The position numbers were made by a program, and so were the translations under genes. Of a stretch of DNA of 64,000 bases, positions 54,812-63,298 are shown piece by piece. This stretch comes from Corynebacterium simulans (GTDB lineage Bacteria; Actinomycetota; Actinomycetes; Mycobacteriales; Mycobacteriaceae), in the NCBI RefSeq assembly GCF_001586215.1, contig NZ_CP014634.1, forward strand, positions 310,001 through 374,000, in the 5' to 3' direction. Every line of letters begins with the position of its first letter. Within the stretch, counting starts at the first letter, position 1. The notes below the pieces were generated by a model, which made no database searches, was not told where the DNA came from, and saw only the letters and a program-made list of their open reading frames with translations.

Positions 54812-55480
54812 CTAAACTCCGGTCCTGATGTAGTGACGCCCATTGAATCGATTTACGATCCGCGACTCAACATTAACCAGCCCCAACAGCGCAGCAGTCA
54901 GAGCTTCTGTCCCTAGCCAAGCATTCACTACGGTTTGAGAAATACTCAAATCTACGGGGGACTCAGCTTCTTCTAGCGCCTCTGGACTAATTGTTCGAGC
55001 ACCATTCAGCTTTTTCCCATGCATCACCTTGGACACTGCTTCACTTTCGTATGCAGATTTCACGATTTCCATGACTTCTTCATACGGAGCGTGACCATAC
55101 TGCTCCTGCCAATACTTAAACTCATTTTGGAAAAGCGGAAAATACAAATTCAGATGTAAAACGCCTTTACCCGTTCCACCATTATTAGTTCTGAACCTTT
55201 CGTTTGGTTCGAACCTCGCTGCGAGGAACCGAACCTCGAATGGAAAATCGTCATCCCATGAAACCTTTGAGATGCCATCGGATTTCGCTCGACGCACACC
55301 GGTTTTGTCCCCATCAATAGATTCTGACAGAACGGCCGTGTCGCCTTGTCCTCCAGTTGCTTCGTTTGAGCCACTATGAGTCTCGGAATCTTCACCACGC
55401 GGCCTGCTACCGCCTAATGACTCGGGAGACCCTGTTGAAGAAATTAATGCACTTTTCGTCCATGCGCTCTTACACGCCAT
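54812..55480 (-). CDS. C-terminal fragment of an unidentified restriction-island protein
   Basis: An open frame of up to 222 residues, convergent with the NaeI-like gene (four bases between the stop codons). The first 60 residues are Ser/Gly/Glu-rich linker. Then a folded-looking part follows: DDDFPFEVRFLAARFEPNERF, GVLHLNLYFPLFQNEFKYW and VVNAWLGTEALTAALLGLVNVES. The beginning has no convincing start or ribosome site, so this looks like the C-terminus of a longer protein. Histidine-kinase-like ATPases are sometimes encoded beside restriction genes, and the HLNLYFPLF stretch would suit one, but I cannot confirm this. Confidence 0.45.
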   Translation of the reverse strand: MACKSAWTKSALISSTGSPESLGGSRPRGEDSETHSGSNEATGGQGDTAVLSESIDGDKTGVRRAKSDGISKVSWDDDFPFEVRFLAARFEPNERFRTNNGGTGKGVLHLNLYFPLFQNEFKYWQEQYGHAPYEEVMEIVKSAYESEAVSKVMHGKKLNGARTISPEALEEAESPVDLSISQTVVNAWLGTEALTAALLGLVNVESRIVNRFNGRHYIRTGV

Positions 55481-55722
55481 TCCGCGAAAGCACGTTTAAG
55501 TCTTCCCAGGTGGCACAGCACCATCCATGGATGCGTTGCGACGGCCAGGATCGCCGCGGCCCGCACAAGCCATACGGCTACCCTGCGCCGCGGTACTAAC
55601 CGCGAACTTGTACAAGAACTAGTGGACAACAACCAGCGCTAGTACAAAACAGCCAGCGGCCAGTCTTCCCTACTTTGTGGCGGAAGCCCCGGCCGATGTT
55701 GTGGTTTTTATCGGGCGCCTGC
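55481..55722. other. Junction of restriction island and chromosome, no intact gene
   Basis: About 240 bases with no gene I can support. On the plus strand one frame ends RRGTNRELVQELVDNNQR at a TAG at about 55640 and could be the tail of a lost gene. GC rises again through this stretch, so the island edge is probably here. Confidence 0.4.
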
Positions 55723-57640
55723 TTAGTTGTAGTAACTGGCCTTGCCGATGATGCCGTGGACGATTTCAGCGATGTGTTGGGCGTTTGTGCCGGTGCCCTG
55801 TTCGATCTGAGTGCGGCAAGAAAAGCCATCAGCGATGACAACCTTGCCTTCCGTGGCTGCCTTCTTCACCTTCGGGAATAGTTCGCGCTCCCCCAGCGCC
55901 ATGGACACTTCAGCGTGGCCTTTCTCAAAGCCCCAGTTGCCGGCCAGGCCGCAGCAGCCGGTAGCGATCTGTTCCTCGTTGATGCCCAATGCCCGCAGCA
56001 CGGCAGCGGAATGTTGCGGATCGCCTAATGACTTTTCGTGGCAGTGCACCTGTGTCAACGCGGAGACATCGCCCGGCGCGATGACGCCGGCGGCGACGAA
56101 TTGCTCAAGGCGCTTGGCAATAAACTCGCTAAACGAGTGGGTGTTGCGCGCCAGGTTTTTAATCACTGCGCCGTATGTCGGGTCGTCGCAAAGCTCAGCG
56201 GCTTCATGTTGCAGCATCACGGTGCACGAGGGCTCCACGCCAATCACAGGCAGCCCGCGGTCCAGGTAGGGCTTCATCACCTTGACCGTCTGCCGCAGCA
56301 CGCGCTTTACCATGTCGAGCTGCCCAGTCGAGTGCCAGGTCAAACCACAGCACACAAACTCCTGCGGTATGACCACCGTGTACCCGAGCGCTTCGAGCAC
56401 CTCCACCGTGGCCGTCGCGGGTGAAGTACCCAGAGAGGAATTGAAAGAATCCGGCCACAACACCACGGTGCGTTCCCCCGGTGGCAATGGTGGAACTGGA
56501 GCGGCCGAAGAAACTGCCTCATCGCTACTTTCCGTGCTTCGGTTTACCGCGGCGTCGCCAAGCACGGGCACCGGCTCATGCTCTTTGTGCCACTTGCGCA
56601 GCGAGGTATGCGCGAAGTGGATGAGCGGACGGCCAGCATCCAACCCGGAGACTTTCGCTATAAGCGGCGCCAGTCGCGGCGCAGACATCACCTTATCCAA
56701 CAGCGTGGGCACCACCGGAATCTTGTGCGCCACGTAGCCCAAAAGCGGCAGCCAGCCCATCACATAATGCGCACCCGGACGCAACTTGCCCTTGTAGTGG
56801 TTGTGCAGGAACTCCGCCTTGTACGTCGCCATGTCCACGTTCACCGGGCATTCGGAAACGCACGCCTTGCAGGACAAGCACAGGTCGAGAGCTTCCTCAA
56901 CCTCTTTGGAACCGAAGCCGTCCTTGATGGACTCGCCACGGAACATCTCACTGAACATGCGGGCACGGCCGCGGGTCGAGTGCATCTCGTCGCCGGTAAT
57001 CTGGGAGGACGGGCACATCGAGCCTGTCTCACTGCGGCACGCGGATACACCCACGCACCTATTGATGGCGTTGACCAGCGAGCCCTTGTCCTTGCCCAAC
57101 TTGTGCACCGGCGTGAGCTCAAAGCGTCGCTGCCCCGGCGCCATGCGCAGCCCCTCAGTCACTGCCTCCGGCTTTACTAGAACGCCCGGGTTAAAGAAAT
57201 TCTCCGGATCGAAAATCTCCTTGAACTGTTCGAATCGCTCGCGCATCTCCTGCGAGTACATGCGGTCCAGCAACGCCGAGCGTGCGCGGCCATCGCCGTG
57301 CTCGCCCGAGAGCGAACCACCGTGGGCCGAGACCAACTCCGCTGCCTCATTCATGAAGGATTCGAACTGCGCGATGCCCTCATCCGTGCCGAAGTCGAAG
57401 GAGATACGCACGTGCACGCAGCCCTTACCGAAGTGACCAAATGGAATACCGCGCAGCTCATGCTTTGCCATCAAAGCGTACAAATCCCGCAAATAGGCCG
57501 CCCGCTTGCTCCTGGCCCACCTTGGAGCGCAGCGCCTCCAACAGGCCGCCGCCCATGCCCTCGATTGTTACCACGTCCGGCATGCGAAGCTTCGCCGCTG
57601 CCGCCGCCCTTCTCGACGCACGAGTCGAGGAAATCTGGGA
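55723..57640 (-). pseudogene. Decayed YdiJ-like FAD-linked oxidase with Fe-S C-terminal half
   Basis: The main frame (55723-57492) keeps about 589 residues. It has the end of the FAD-linked oxidase (AAYLRDLYALM, GIPFGHFGKGCVHVRI, SGEHGDGRARSALL), a Cys-rich ferredoxin pair (CVGVSACR..., CLSCKACVSECPVNV) and two CCG motifs (FVCCGLTWHSTGQ, TGCCGLAGNWGFEKGH). Intact relatives are nearly 1000 residues. The N-terminal FAD-binding part is missing. In the next frame upstream, at about 57495-57590, MPDVVTIEGMGGGLLEALRS survives, a segment that normally lies about 150 residues earlier. So an internal deletion with frameshift and a 5' deletion have removed function. Confidence 0.75.
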
Positions 57641-57658
57641 CGCTCACACTGGCGAGTT

Positions 57659-58942
57659 TTAAAGGCGCTTCTTCTTGCGCAGCGGGATTCGGCGGACGAT
57701 AGCGCGGCGTTCTTGGAGAGTCTCACGGCCGCACAGCCAAGCCACGAGCCCCATGGCGGCCACGCCCGCGCATACCGCGAAGGCTTTGGCGAAGCCGAAG
57801 TAGTCCGCCAGGCCGCCAACCACGATGGGACCAAGAATCTGGCCAAAGTCACCGGCCATCTGGAAGGTGGAAAGCACCTGACCGCCGGAGCGCTTGTTGC
57901 CCACGACGTCGCCAATAGCGGCAGTCTGCGCCGGATTGATAAGCCCGGAGGCGACGCCGGCAAAAGCCGAGACAATGAGCAGCGTCGGGATGGTATCGGC
58001 CAAGCCCATAAGCCCCACGAACACGCCCGTGCCCACCAATCCGATGAGGATCATAGGACGACGGCCGTAGATATCGGCCCACCTGCCAGAAAATTGCAGC
58101 ACCACAGCGTTTCCCGCAGCGAATACAGCTAGAGCAAAGCCGGAGGCAGCGGCGCCGTTATGAAAGACCGAGGCGGCAAACAACGGCAGCACGGAAACTC
58201 GCACGCCCATGTTGATCCAGCCCTGCGCAAAGTTTGAGGTCAACACCGCCCGATACGCGGTATCGTGCCATGCCTCGCTGAGCTTCATCGGCGGCAGCGC
58301 CGCGCCCGCAGAACCATCGCGCGAAAGCGAAGGCATGAGAACCCAGACCACAACCGCCGCAAGCGCGACGCCCGCGCCATAAAGCACGAAAGGCCACCTA
58401 AAGCCCATAAACGCGAGGCTGGCGCCAAGCAGCGGGCCGATGATATTGCCAAGCAGGAAGGCCGTGGCATAGGTTGCAGAACACTTGCCGCGGATAGTCG
58501 GCGGCGAAAGCTTCACGATAAGCCCCATGGCAGAGACCGTGAACATCGTGGAACCGATACCCGCCAGGGCGCGAAAGAGCACGATGTGCCAATACTCCTG
58601 GGCCACCGCTACGAGCGCCGTGGTAATCGCCACCGTAAATAGGCCCGTCAGATAGACCCAGCGCGAGCCAAACTTGTCCACGAGCTTGCCCGCACCGGGC
58701 GCAAAGATGAGACGGCTGGCGGAGAAAATCGAGACCACCATGCCCGCGGCGGCCATGGATACATCGAAGCTCACCACGAACTGTGGAAGCAGCGGCGCGA
58801 TGATGCCGTAGCCCAAGGCGATAATGAAGGCCGCCGAGACCATAATCCAAATTTCACGGGGGATCTTTGGCACTGCTTGCGGTTTGGGCTCACCGGCACT
58901 TAATTCATCTGCTGCAATAGCTGCTTTTTCATTGTGGGGCAT
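57659..58942 (-). CDS. Major facilitator superfamily efflux transporter
   Basis: 427 residues with twelve predicted helices. The MFS motif A is GKLVDKFGSRWVYLTGL between helices 2 and 3, and the DHA1-like N-terminus reads ALGYGIIAPLLPQFVVSFDVS. It probably exports a drug or metabolite; no substrate can be named. The basic tail RIPLRKKKRL ends next to the decayed oxidase gene. It diverges from the gene at 59085. Confidence 0.92.
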   Translation of the reverse strand: MPHNEKAAIAADELSAGEPKPQAVPKIPREIWIMVSAAFIIALGYGIIAPLLPQFVVSFDVSMAAAGMVVSIFSASRLIFAPGAGKLVDKFGSRWVYLTGLFTVAITTALVAVAQEYWHIVLFRALAGIGSTMFTVSAMGLIVKLSPPTIRGKCSATYATAFLLGNIIGPLLGASLAFMGFRWPFVLYGAGVALAAVVVWVLMPSLSRDGSAGAALPPMKLSEAWHDTAYRAVLTSNFAQGWINMGVRVSVLPLFAASVFHNGAAASGFALAVFAAGNAVVLQFSGRWADIYGRRPMILIGLVGTGVFVGLMGLADTIPTLLIVSAFAGVASGLINPAQTAAIGDVVGNKRSGGQVLSTFQMAGDFGQILGPIVVGGLADYFGFAKAFAVCAGVAAMGLVAWLCGRETLQERRAIVRRIPLRKKKRL

Positions 58943-59084
58943 AGCAACATTTACCTTAACCCGCTTGGCAAACCGGCAGCTAAGGATGGAAATGACACTA
59001 GAAATAGTTTAGAAAAATCCCAATTCGAACAAATTTTCGAACAGTTTTCTTTTCATGTCAGCTACACCAATTAGGTTGTGCGCC

Positions 59085-59657
59085 ATGAAGAACTTCAAGA
59101 ACTCCCCTGCTTCCACAAACACCTGTTTCGGCATCCGCCACGCCGCAAGCCGGCGTGCACGCACTACCCATAGCCATTCGCATGTGTCCGAGCGCCTCCG
59201 CGCCGGCGAGATAGCCGCTGACATCCTCTTCCATGAAACAGAAACGCTCAACGCTCTAAACGGGATAGTGCGCCATCCACGCTCGCTGGCGCGGCCCACG
59301 CCAACATGGCGGCCACCATTAAAGGAGCTTCCGGCAGTAGCAGGCTTTCCGGCACTAACCATGGCAATAACGCGCCATCGTGTGGGCGAGCGCGCCCGCG
59401 CACGAGTCTTGGGCTATGGCGAAGACCGAGTGCCCGCGTATCTCGTCTCAGTACGAATTACTGATTCGACAGGAGCCTCTGTTACCCCGGAGCTTGCCGA
59501 AGCATGGGTGCGTGCAATGGTGCCGCCGGAGCTAGCAGACGCTGTCCACGAGCTAACCAATGCCGAAGCGCAGCGGTTCGTGTGGCTGGTTGACAGTGCC
59601 TACCTTCCGGTTCACTCTCCAGTCTCACTCTTCGCAGGCTTTAGCCAGGCAGCATAG
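59085..59657 (+). CDS. Conserved-looking hypothetical protein
   Basis: 190 residues, Arg/Ala-rich, soluble. The N-terminal 60 residues are basic; the C-terminal part (GERARARVLGYGEDRVPAYLVSVRITDSTGASVTPELAEAWVRAMVP) has alternating beta/alpha character. No family recognised. ATG 59085 is chosen because TAGGTT lies about 10 bases upstream, consistent with a leaderless mRNA, and the preceding frame is intergenic-like. Its 3' end overlaps the convergent S-component gene by 46 bases. Confidence 0.55.
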   Translation: MKNFKNSPASTNTCFGIRHAASRRARTTHSHSHVSERLRAGEIAADILFHETETLNALNGIVRHPRSLARPTPTWRPPLKELPAVAGFPALTMAITRHRVGERARARVLGYGEDRVPAYLVSVRITDSTGASVTPELAEAWVRAMVPPELADAVHELTNAEAQRFVWLVDSAYLPVHSPVSLFAGFSQAA

Positions 59658-60529
59658 CGGCTGATACCACGGTCCATATAGCGCAAACCGCGGCGAATGC
59701 CATCGCCGTGCCCAAGGTTTTCGCTATTTTCACGGAAGACGCTATCCGCAATTGCTGCGTTTCCGGGATAGACGGCATAGGACCGCAAGCCGGCAGGGGC
59801 AAAACGGATGAGGAGACACGCCGCAACGACCGTGAAGGCCTTGTCAATGGAATCAGAGGTAAGCGCCTGGCAGATAATGGCCAAGCGGTCATTTCCAGTT
59901 ACCATCTGGTAGAAGTTCAACAGGCCTTCACGCCCGATATCGCCTTCCCCACCGAGCGAATAGATCGTGGGATAGACGACAAGCATGCCGGACAAGCATC
60001 CGGCCAGCAGGCCAATCACGATGGTGGTTGCCACGTAACGGAACATGCGCCGTTGCGCCAGCGCACCGAAGATATACCCTACGAACATGGACACAGGGAT
60101 AAAGGCTAAAGGATGCGCAGCATAACTAGCGCTCAGCACAGAAGCGCCGAGGCCTGTAGCCATACCCAAGGTAGGCCCATACAAAATGGCAACCACGATA
60201 GTGCCCAAAGTATCGAAATAAAAGGGGATGTTCGTTCCTACCACCAAAGAGCCAATAAGCATATTCAGCGCCATCCCCATCACGGGGTTGAACATCATAT
60301 AGCGCGGAAATAGCCCGTACCTAGAAAGTAATAGGCCCGCAGTTGCAACCAAGCCCAACGCCCAAATGGTGATGGTCAAAGGGCTCGAGAAGGTATAGGT
60401 TATCTCCCGGAACTGCGGGGATGTCGACATAGACCACGCGCCTGCGGCAACCAGCACCGAGAAGAGGACGCTTAGTTGACGCCAGCGATTGCGGAAGAGG
60501 CCCGATACGGCGCCCAGTTTAGAGCTCAT
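59612..60529 (-). CDS. ECF transporter S-component-like membrane protein
   Basis: 305 residues with about seven helices. The segment FYFDTLGTIVVAILYGPTLGMATGLGASVL near residue 110 is the hallmark of ECF-type S components for vitamins (YLDxxGTxxxAxxxGPxxG). No ATPase or T component is encoded nearby, so it would share a common ECF module. ATG 60529 overlaps the upstream acidic-protein gene by 11 bases. An upstream Met-rich extension is an antisense shadow of that gene's Asp/Glu tail. The substrate is unknown. Confidence 0.75.
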   Translation of the reverse strand: MSSKLGAVSGLFRNRWRQLSVLFSVLVAAGAWSMSTSPQFREITYTFSSPLTITIWALGLVATAGLLLSRYGLFPRYMMFNPVMGMALNMLIGSLVVGTNIPFYFDTLGTIVVAILYGPTLGMATGLGASVLSASYAAHPLAFIPVSMFVGYIFGALAQRRMFRYVATTIVIGLLAGCLSGMLVVYPTIYSLGGEGDIGREGLLNFYQMVTGNDRLAIICQALTSDSIDKAFTVVAACLLIRFAPAGLRSYAVYPGNAAIADSVFRENSENLGHGDGIRRGLRYMDRGISRYAAWLKPAKSETGE

Positions 60530-61355
60530 CCTCGTCATCGTAGTCATCGATGACATCATCATCTTCATCATCTAGCGCTTCATCCTCATCGTCGTCAGCG
60601 CCGAAGATGTCGTAGACGTCGGGCTCCTCAAACTGTGCATCGTCGAAGGAAACCAACTGACACTCCCAGTCCAGAGCTTGATCGGAGACCAAGCTCAGCA
60701 CATCAAAGAGGCGATCGAAGTCAGTGTAGGTACCAAGCTCCAAGGCCTCGGCCGGGACTTCAATGATTGGGGCGGAATCGTGAGCCTCGCCGACCTCAAA
60801 CAATGCAAGACGCTGCTCCTCGCTCAAGTCATCGTCCTCGTCCTGCTCCCACAGCTCGTTGATGGCTTCATCCTCGAGCTCGTCATACTCTTCCTCGTCA
60901 AAGTCGAATGCCAAGAAACGCACGATGGCAGAGGGCACGCCATCGACAGTCTCTACGAGCACGCGCAGCTCAGAGTCGTTAGCCACCTCAGCCACGACGA
61001 GGTTCGGGTTGAACTCATCCTGCATAAACTCAAGGTCCGCAATGCGTTCATCGGTGCCTTCCAGCAGGTCCCGCAAAACCGTCACTACCTGATCGGTAGC
61101 GATGTGCTTTGCCACAGCCTCAACTGCATCATCCACGGAGAAGGCCACCGAGACCAGCACGGCCTCAAAGTCTTCATCGTCTTCATCCACATCCGCTGCC
61201 GCAATGTAGACATTCGCGGCAGGCAGGATTGGGTCAATTTCCACTAGTTGAATCTCAAGATCCGAAGTAATGGGCACAAACATCACGTCATCATTGACGC
61301 GGGACTCAATTCCCTCAGCGTCCAACGCAGAAGCGATATCTTCAAAAAAGCTCAT
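60519..61355 (-). CDS. Very acidic protein of unknown function
   Basis: 278 residues from ATG 61355. It has two regions resembling YbjN-like folds (EDIASALDAEGIESRVNDDVMFVP; VVAEVANDSELRVLVETVDGVPSAIVRFLAF), which often help in protein folding or secretion, but the match is weak. The last 30 residues are nearly all Asp and Glu. It overlaps the S-component gene, so the pair is probably co-transcribed. Confidence 0.65.
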   Translation of the reverse strand: MSFFEDIASALDAEGIESRVNDDVMFVPITSDLEIQLVEIDPILPAANVYIAAADVDEDDEDFEAVLVSVAFSVDDAVEAVAKHIATDQVVTVLRDLLEGTDERIADLEFMQDEFNPNLVVAEVANDSELRVLVETVDGVPSAIVRFLAFDFDEEEYDELEDEAINELWEQDEDDDLSEEQRLALFEVGEAHDSAPIIEVPAEALELGTYTDFDRLFDVLSLVSDQALDWECQLVSFDDAQFEEPDVYDIFGADDDEDEALDDEDDDVIDDYDDEDEL

Positions 61356-61415
61356 CAGTGCAATCCATCCATGTGGCAGTTGGTCACCATGGCTATCACC
61401 AAGGCTCCTCAAAGC

Positions 61416-63110
61416 CTACCCGTTATCCTGCTGCCGTGTTTTTAAACCGAGCGCAGCCAAAAGCTCTGGTCGACCGCTTCCCCACTCGAGCATGTGATAG
61501 TTCTGCCATGCTTGGCGACGCCGCTCGAAGGGGGCATCCACGACCTGCGGCTCCGAGTCAAAAATCATGGTCTTGCGCTGGCTTGGCTCATAGCGCGGCC
61601 AGTCCTCGTTTGGCCGACCAGTACGGATAAAAGAGGACCACTGCGACTGCATGAGTTGGGTCATGTCATCCATCAGTGCACTATCACCCATACGGGTCAG
61701 TGCGGAGACCCGGGAAGCGCCAGGATCGCCAAAGATATTGGAAAGCTCCATCGAGTGCATCGCACCTAGCCCAAGCCACTTCAACGCCGCTGGCGCGAAG
61801 TCAAAGCGGTACATCCACGTCTCATGTTCTCTCGAGTGCGCATCGGCAACTCGTACGGTGGGCGCCCAGAACAGGGCGTCGGTAAGCAGGTGCGCAAAAT
61901 CCTGCCGAGCAACTGCCCCGCCATAGGCCTCCACCACAGCTGGGGCGTTGACCTCGTCGAAGGAAGCAAGCAGGCGCAACGCGGCGCGCCGGCGCGCACT
62001 CTGACGCTGGTAGAGAAACTTGCCAAAGCTCGCCTCGTCCGAGTTCGTCCCCACCAACAGCGGTACATCGACTTGTTTGCCTTGGGCGAAAGCCTCCAAC
62101 GGATGCAAAGGAATCAGATCGTCATCCACCGTGGGCGCGTAGCAGGAATTCAAGTGGAAAAGCTCGCCCGCACGCCACATCATCGATTGGCCCGCGCGCA
62201 CTATGTCGCCGAACTCAGCCTCGCGCAAATCATCCACGCTGGCTGCGCGCGGCAAGGCCATACGGTTGACCAACTCGCGCGCCCAGAACGTTGACTGCGC
62301 CCGCGAATGCAGCATGCCAATCGGCGGCGACTGCGCAATCGCACGGTGAAACAGCCCGTGCGCACGCGGCACCGTCATCAGTGTCAACACCGCTGCGCCA
62401 CCGGCAGATTCACCCATCAAGGTGATGTTGCCATCATCCCCGCCAAAAGCGGCGATGCTTTCCTTAACCCACTGCAAGGCCAGGAGCTGATCCGATACCG
62501 CTGGATTGGCCGAGCACTCGCCGCCCAGGCTGCGCAGATCCAAATAGCCCAGCGCACCCAAACGGAAGTTGATGGAAACGTAGACCACATTCATCTGCGC
62601 AGCCAGTTCGAATCCGCGCAGCATAAGCATGTGCGAGGAGCCAACGATGAAACTGCCGCCATGGATGTAGACCACCACCGGCAGCTTTTCGTCGTTGTCT
62701 GGGCGAACGACGTCGAGATGCAAGCAATCCTCTCCGCCCGCGACGCGATCCTGCCAAGAATAGATAGGCTGCGGGGCTACTGGGCCAAAGTCATAGCACT
62801 CGCGCACGCCTTCCCAACTGGGAGCTTTCTCGGCAGCACGAAAACGCTGGGCGCCGCTGGTATCGGCGCCGAATGGAATGCCCCTCCAAGAGCGCACGGG
62901 CGCGGAAATTGGGCGATCTGTACGGAGATCTTCTTCCCTCGTGCCACGTACCCAGCCAGATGAAGTCCGTACCGTCAGCTCGTCTTCCCACACGTTGGCT
63001 GCGGCCTCCGCCGCAGCACGCGCACGACGATGCGCATCCGCTGCATGCATGCGGGCAGCGGCGGAACTAGTTTCACGGGGTACATCCCCGAAGCTCCCCT
63101 CAGCTTTCAT
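61416..63110 (-). CDS. Type-B carboxylesterase/lipase
   Basis: 564 residues of the carboxylesterase family (alpha/beta hydrolase). The oxyanion loop is YIHGGSFIVGSS, the nucleophile elbow TLMGESAGGAAV near residue 255, the acid residue in NSDEASFGKF and the catalytic His in AMHSMELSNIFG. It hydrolyses carboxyl esters, substrate unknown. ATG 63110 is preferred; the frame continues upstream but without coding character. No signal peptide is seen, so it should be cytosolic. Confidence 0.92.
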   Translation of the reverse strand: MKAEGSFGDVPRETSSAAARMHAADAHRRARAAAEAAANVWEDELTVRTSSGWVRGTREEDLRTDRPISAPVRSWRGIPFGADTSGAQRFRAAEKAPSWEGVRECYDFGPVAPQPIYSWQDRVAGGEDCLHLDVVRPDNDEKLPVVVYIHGGSFIVGSSHMLMLRGFELAAQMNVVYVSINFRLGALGYLDLRSLGGECSANPAVSDQLLALQWVKESIAAFGGDDGNITLMGESAGGAAVLTLMTVPRAHGLFHRAIAQSPPIGMLHSRAQSTFWARELVNRMALPRAASVDDLREAEFGDIVRAGQSMMWRAGELFHLNSCYAPTVDDDLIPLHPLEAFAQGKQVDVPLLVGTNSDEASFGKFLYQRQSARRRAALRLLASFDEVNAPAVVEAYGGAVARQDFAHLLTDALFWAPTVRVADAHSREHETWMYRFDFAPAALKWLGLGAMHSMELSNIFGDPGASRVSALTRMGDSALMDDMTQLMQSQWSSFIRTGRPNEDWPRYEPSQRKTMIFDSEPQVVDAPFERRRQAWQNYHMLEWGSGRPELLAALGLKTRQQDNG

Positions 63111-63298
63111 ACTTCTAAGACTAGAAAAGTTTCTCTCATTTAGACGAGTTTGGATACTTAAAAAAAGTCCTCGACCAACGCTATCGCTAAATCCACAGCA
63201 AGCGCTCAGGAAGAAGCAGAGACACTTCGCTACGGTGGTTTTACAACAGGCAACCAAATACCGGTTGTCATAAACAGTTTTTAGAGGTGATTTAGAAG

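Noticed and set aside
55481..55660. Possible GntR/FCD regulator tail (RRGTNRELVQELVDNNQR)
   Set aside because: Only about 45 residues are open and no helix-turn-helix or ligand motif is visible, so it is recorded only as an unassigned junction.
57441..57702. Plus-strand frame ending in FAAAAALLDARVEEIWDAHTGEF
   Set aside because: It looked like the tail of a rightward gene, but the overlapping minus frame contains the oxidase segment MPDVVTIEGMGGGLLEALRS, and the plus frame has no recognisable upstream coding part.
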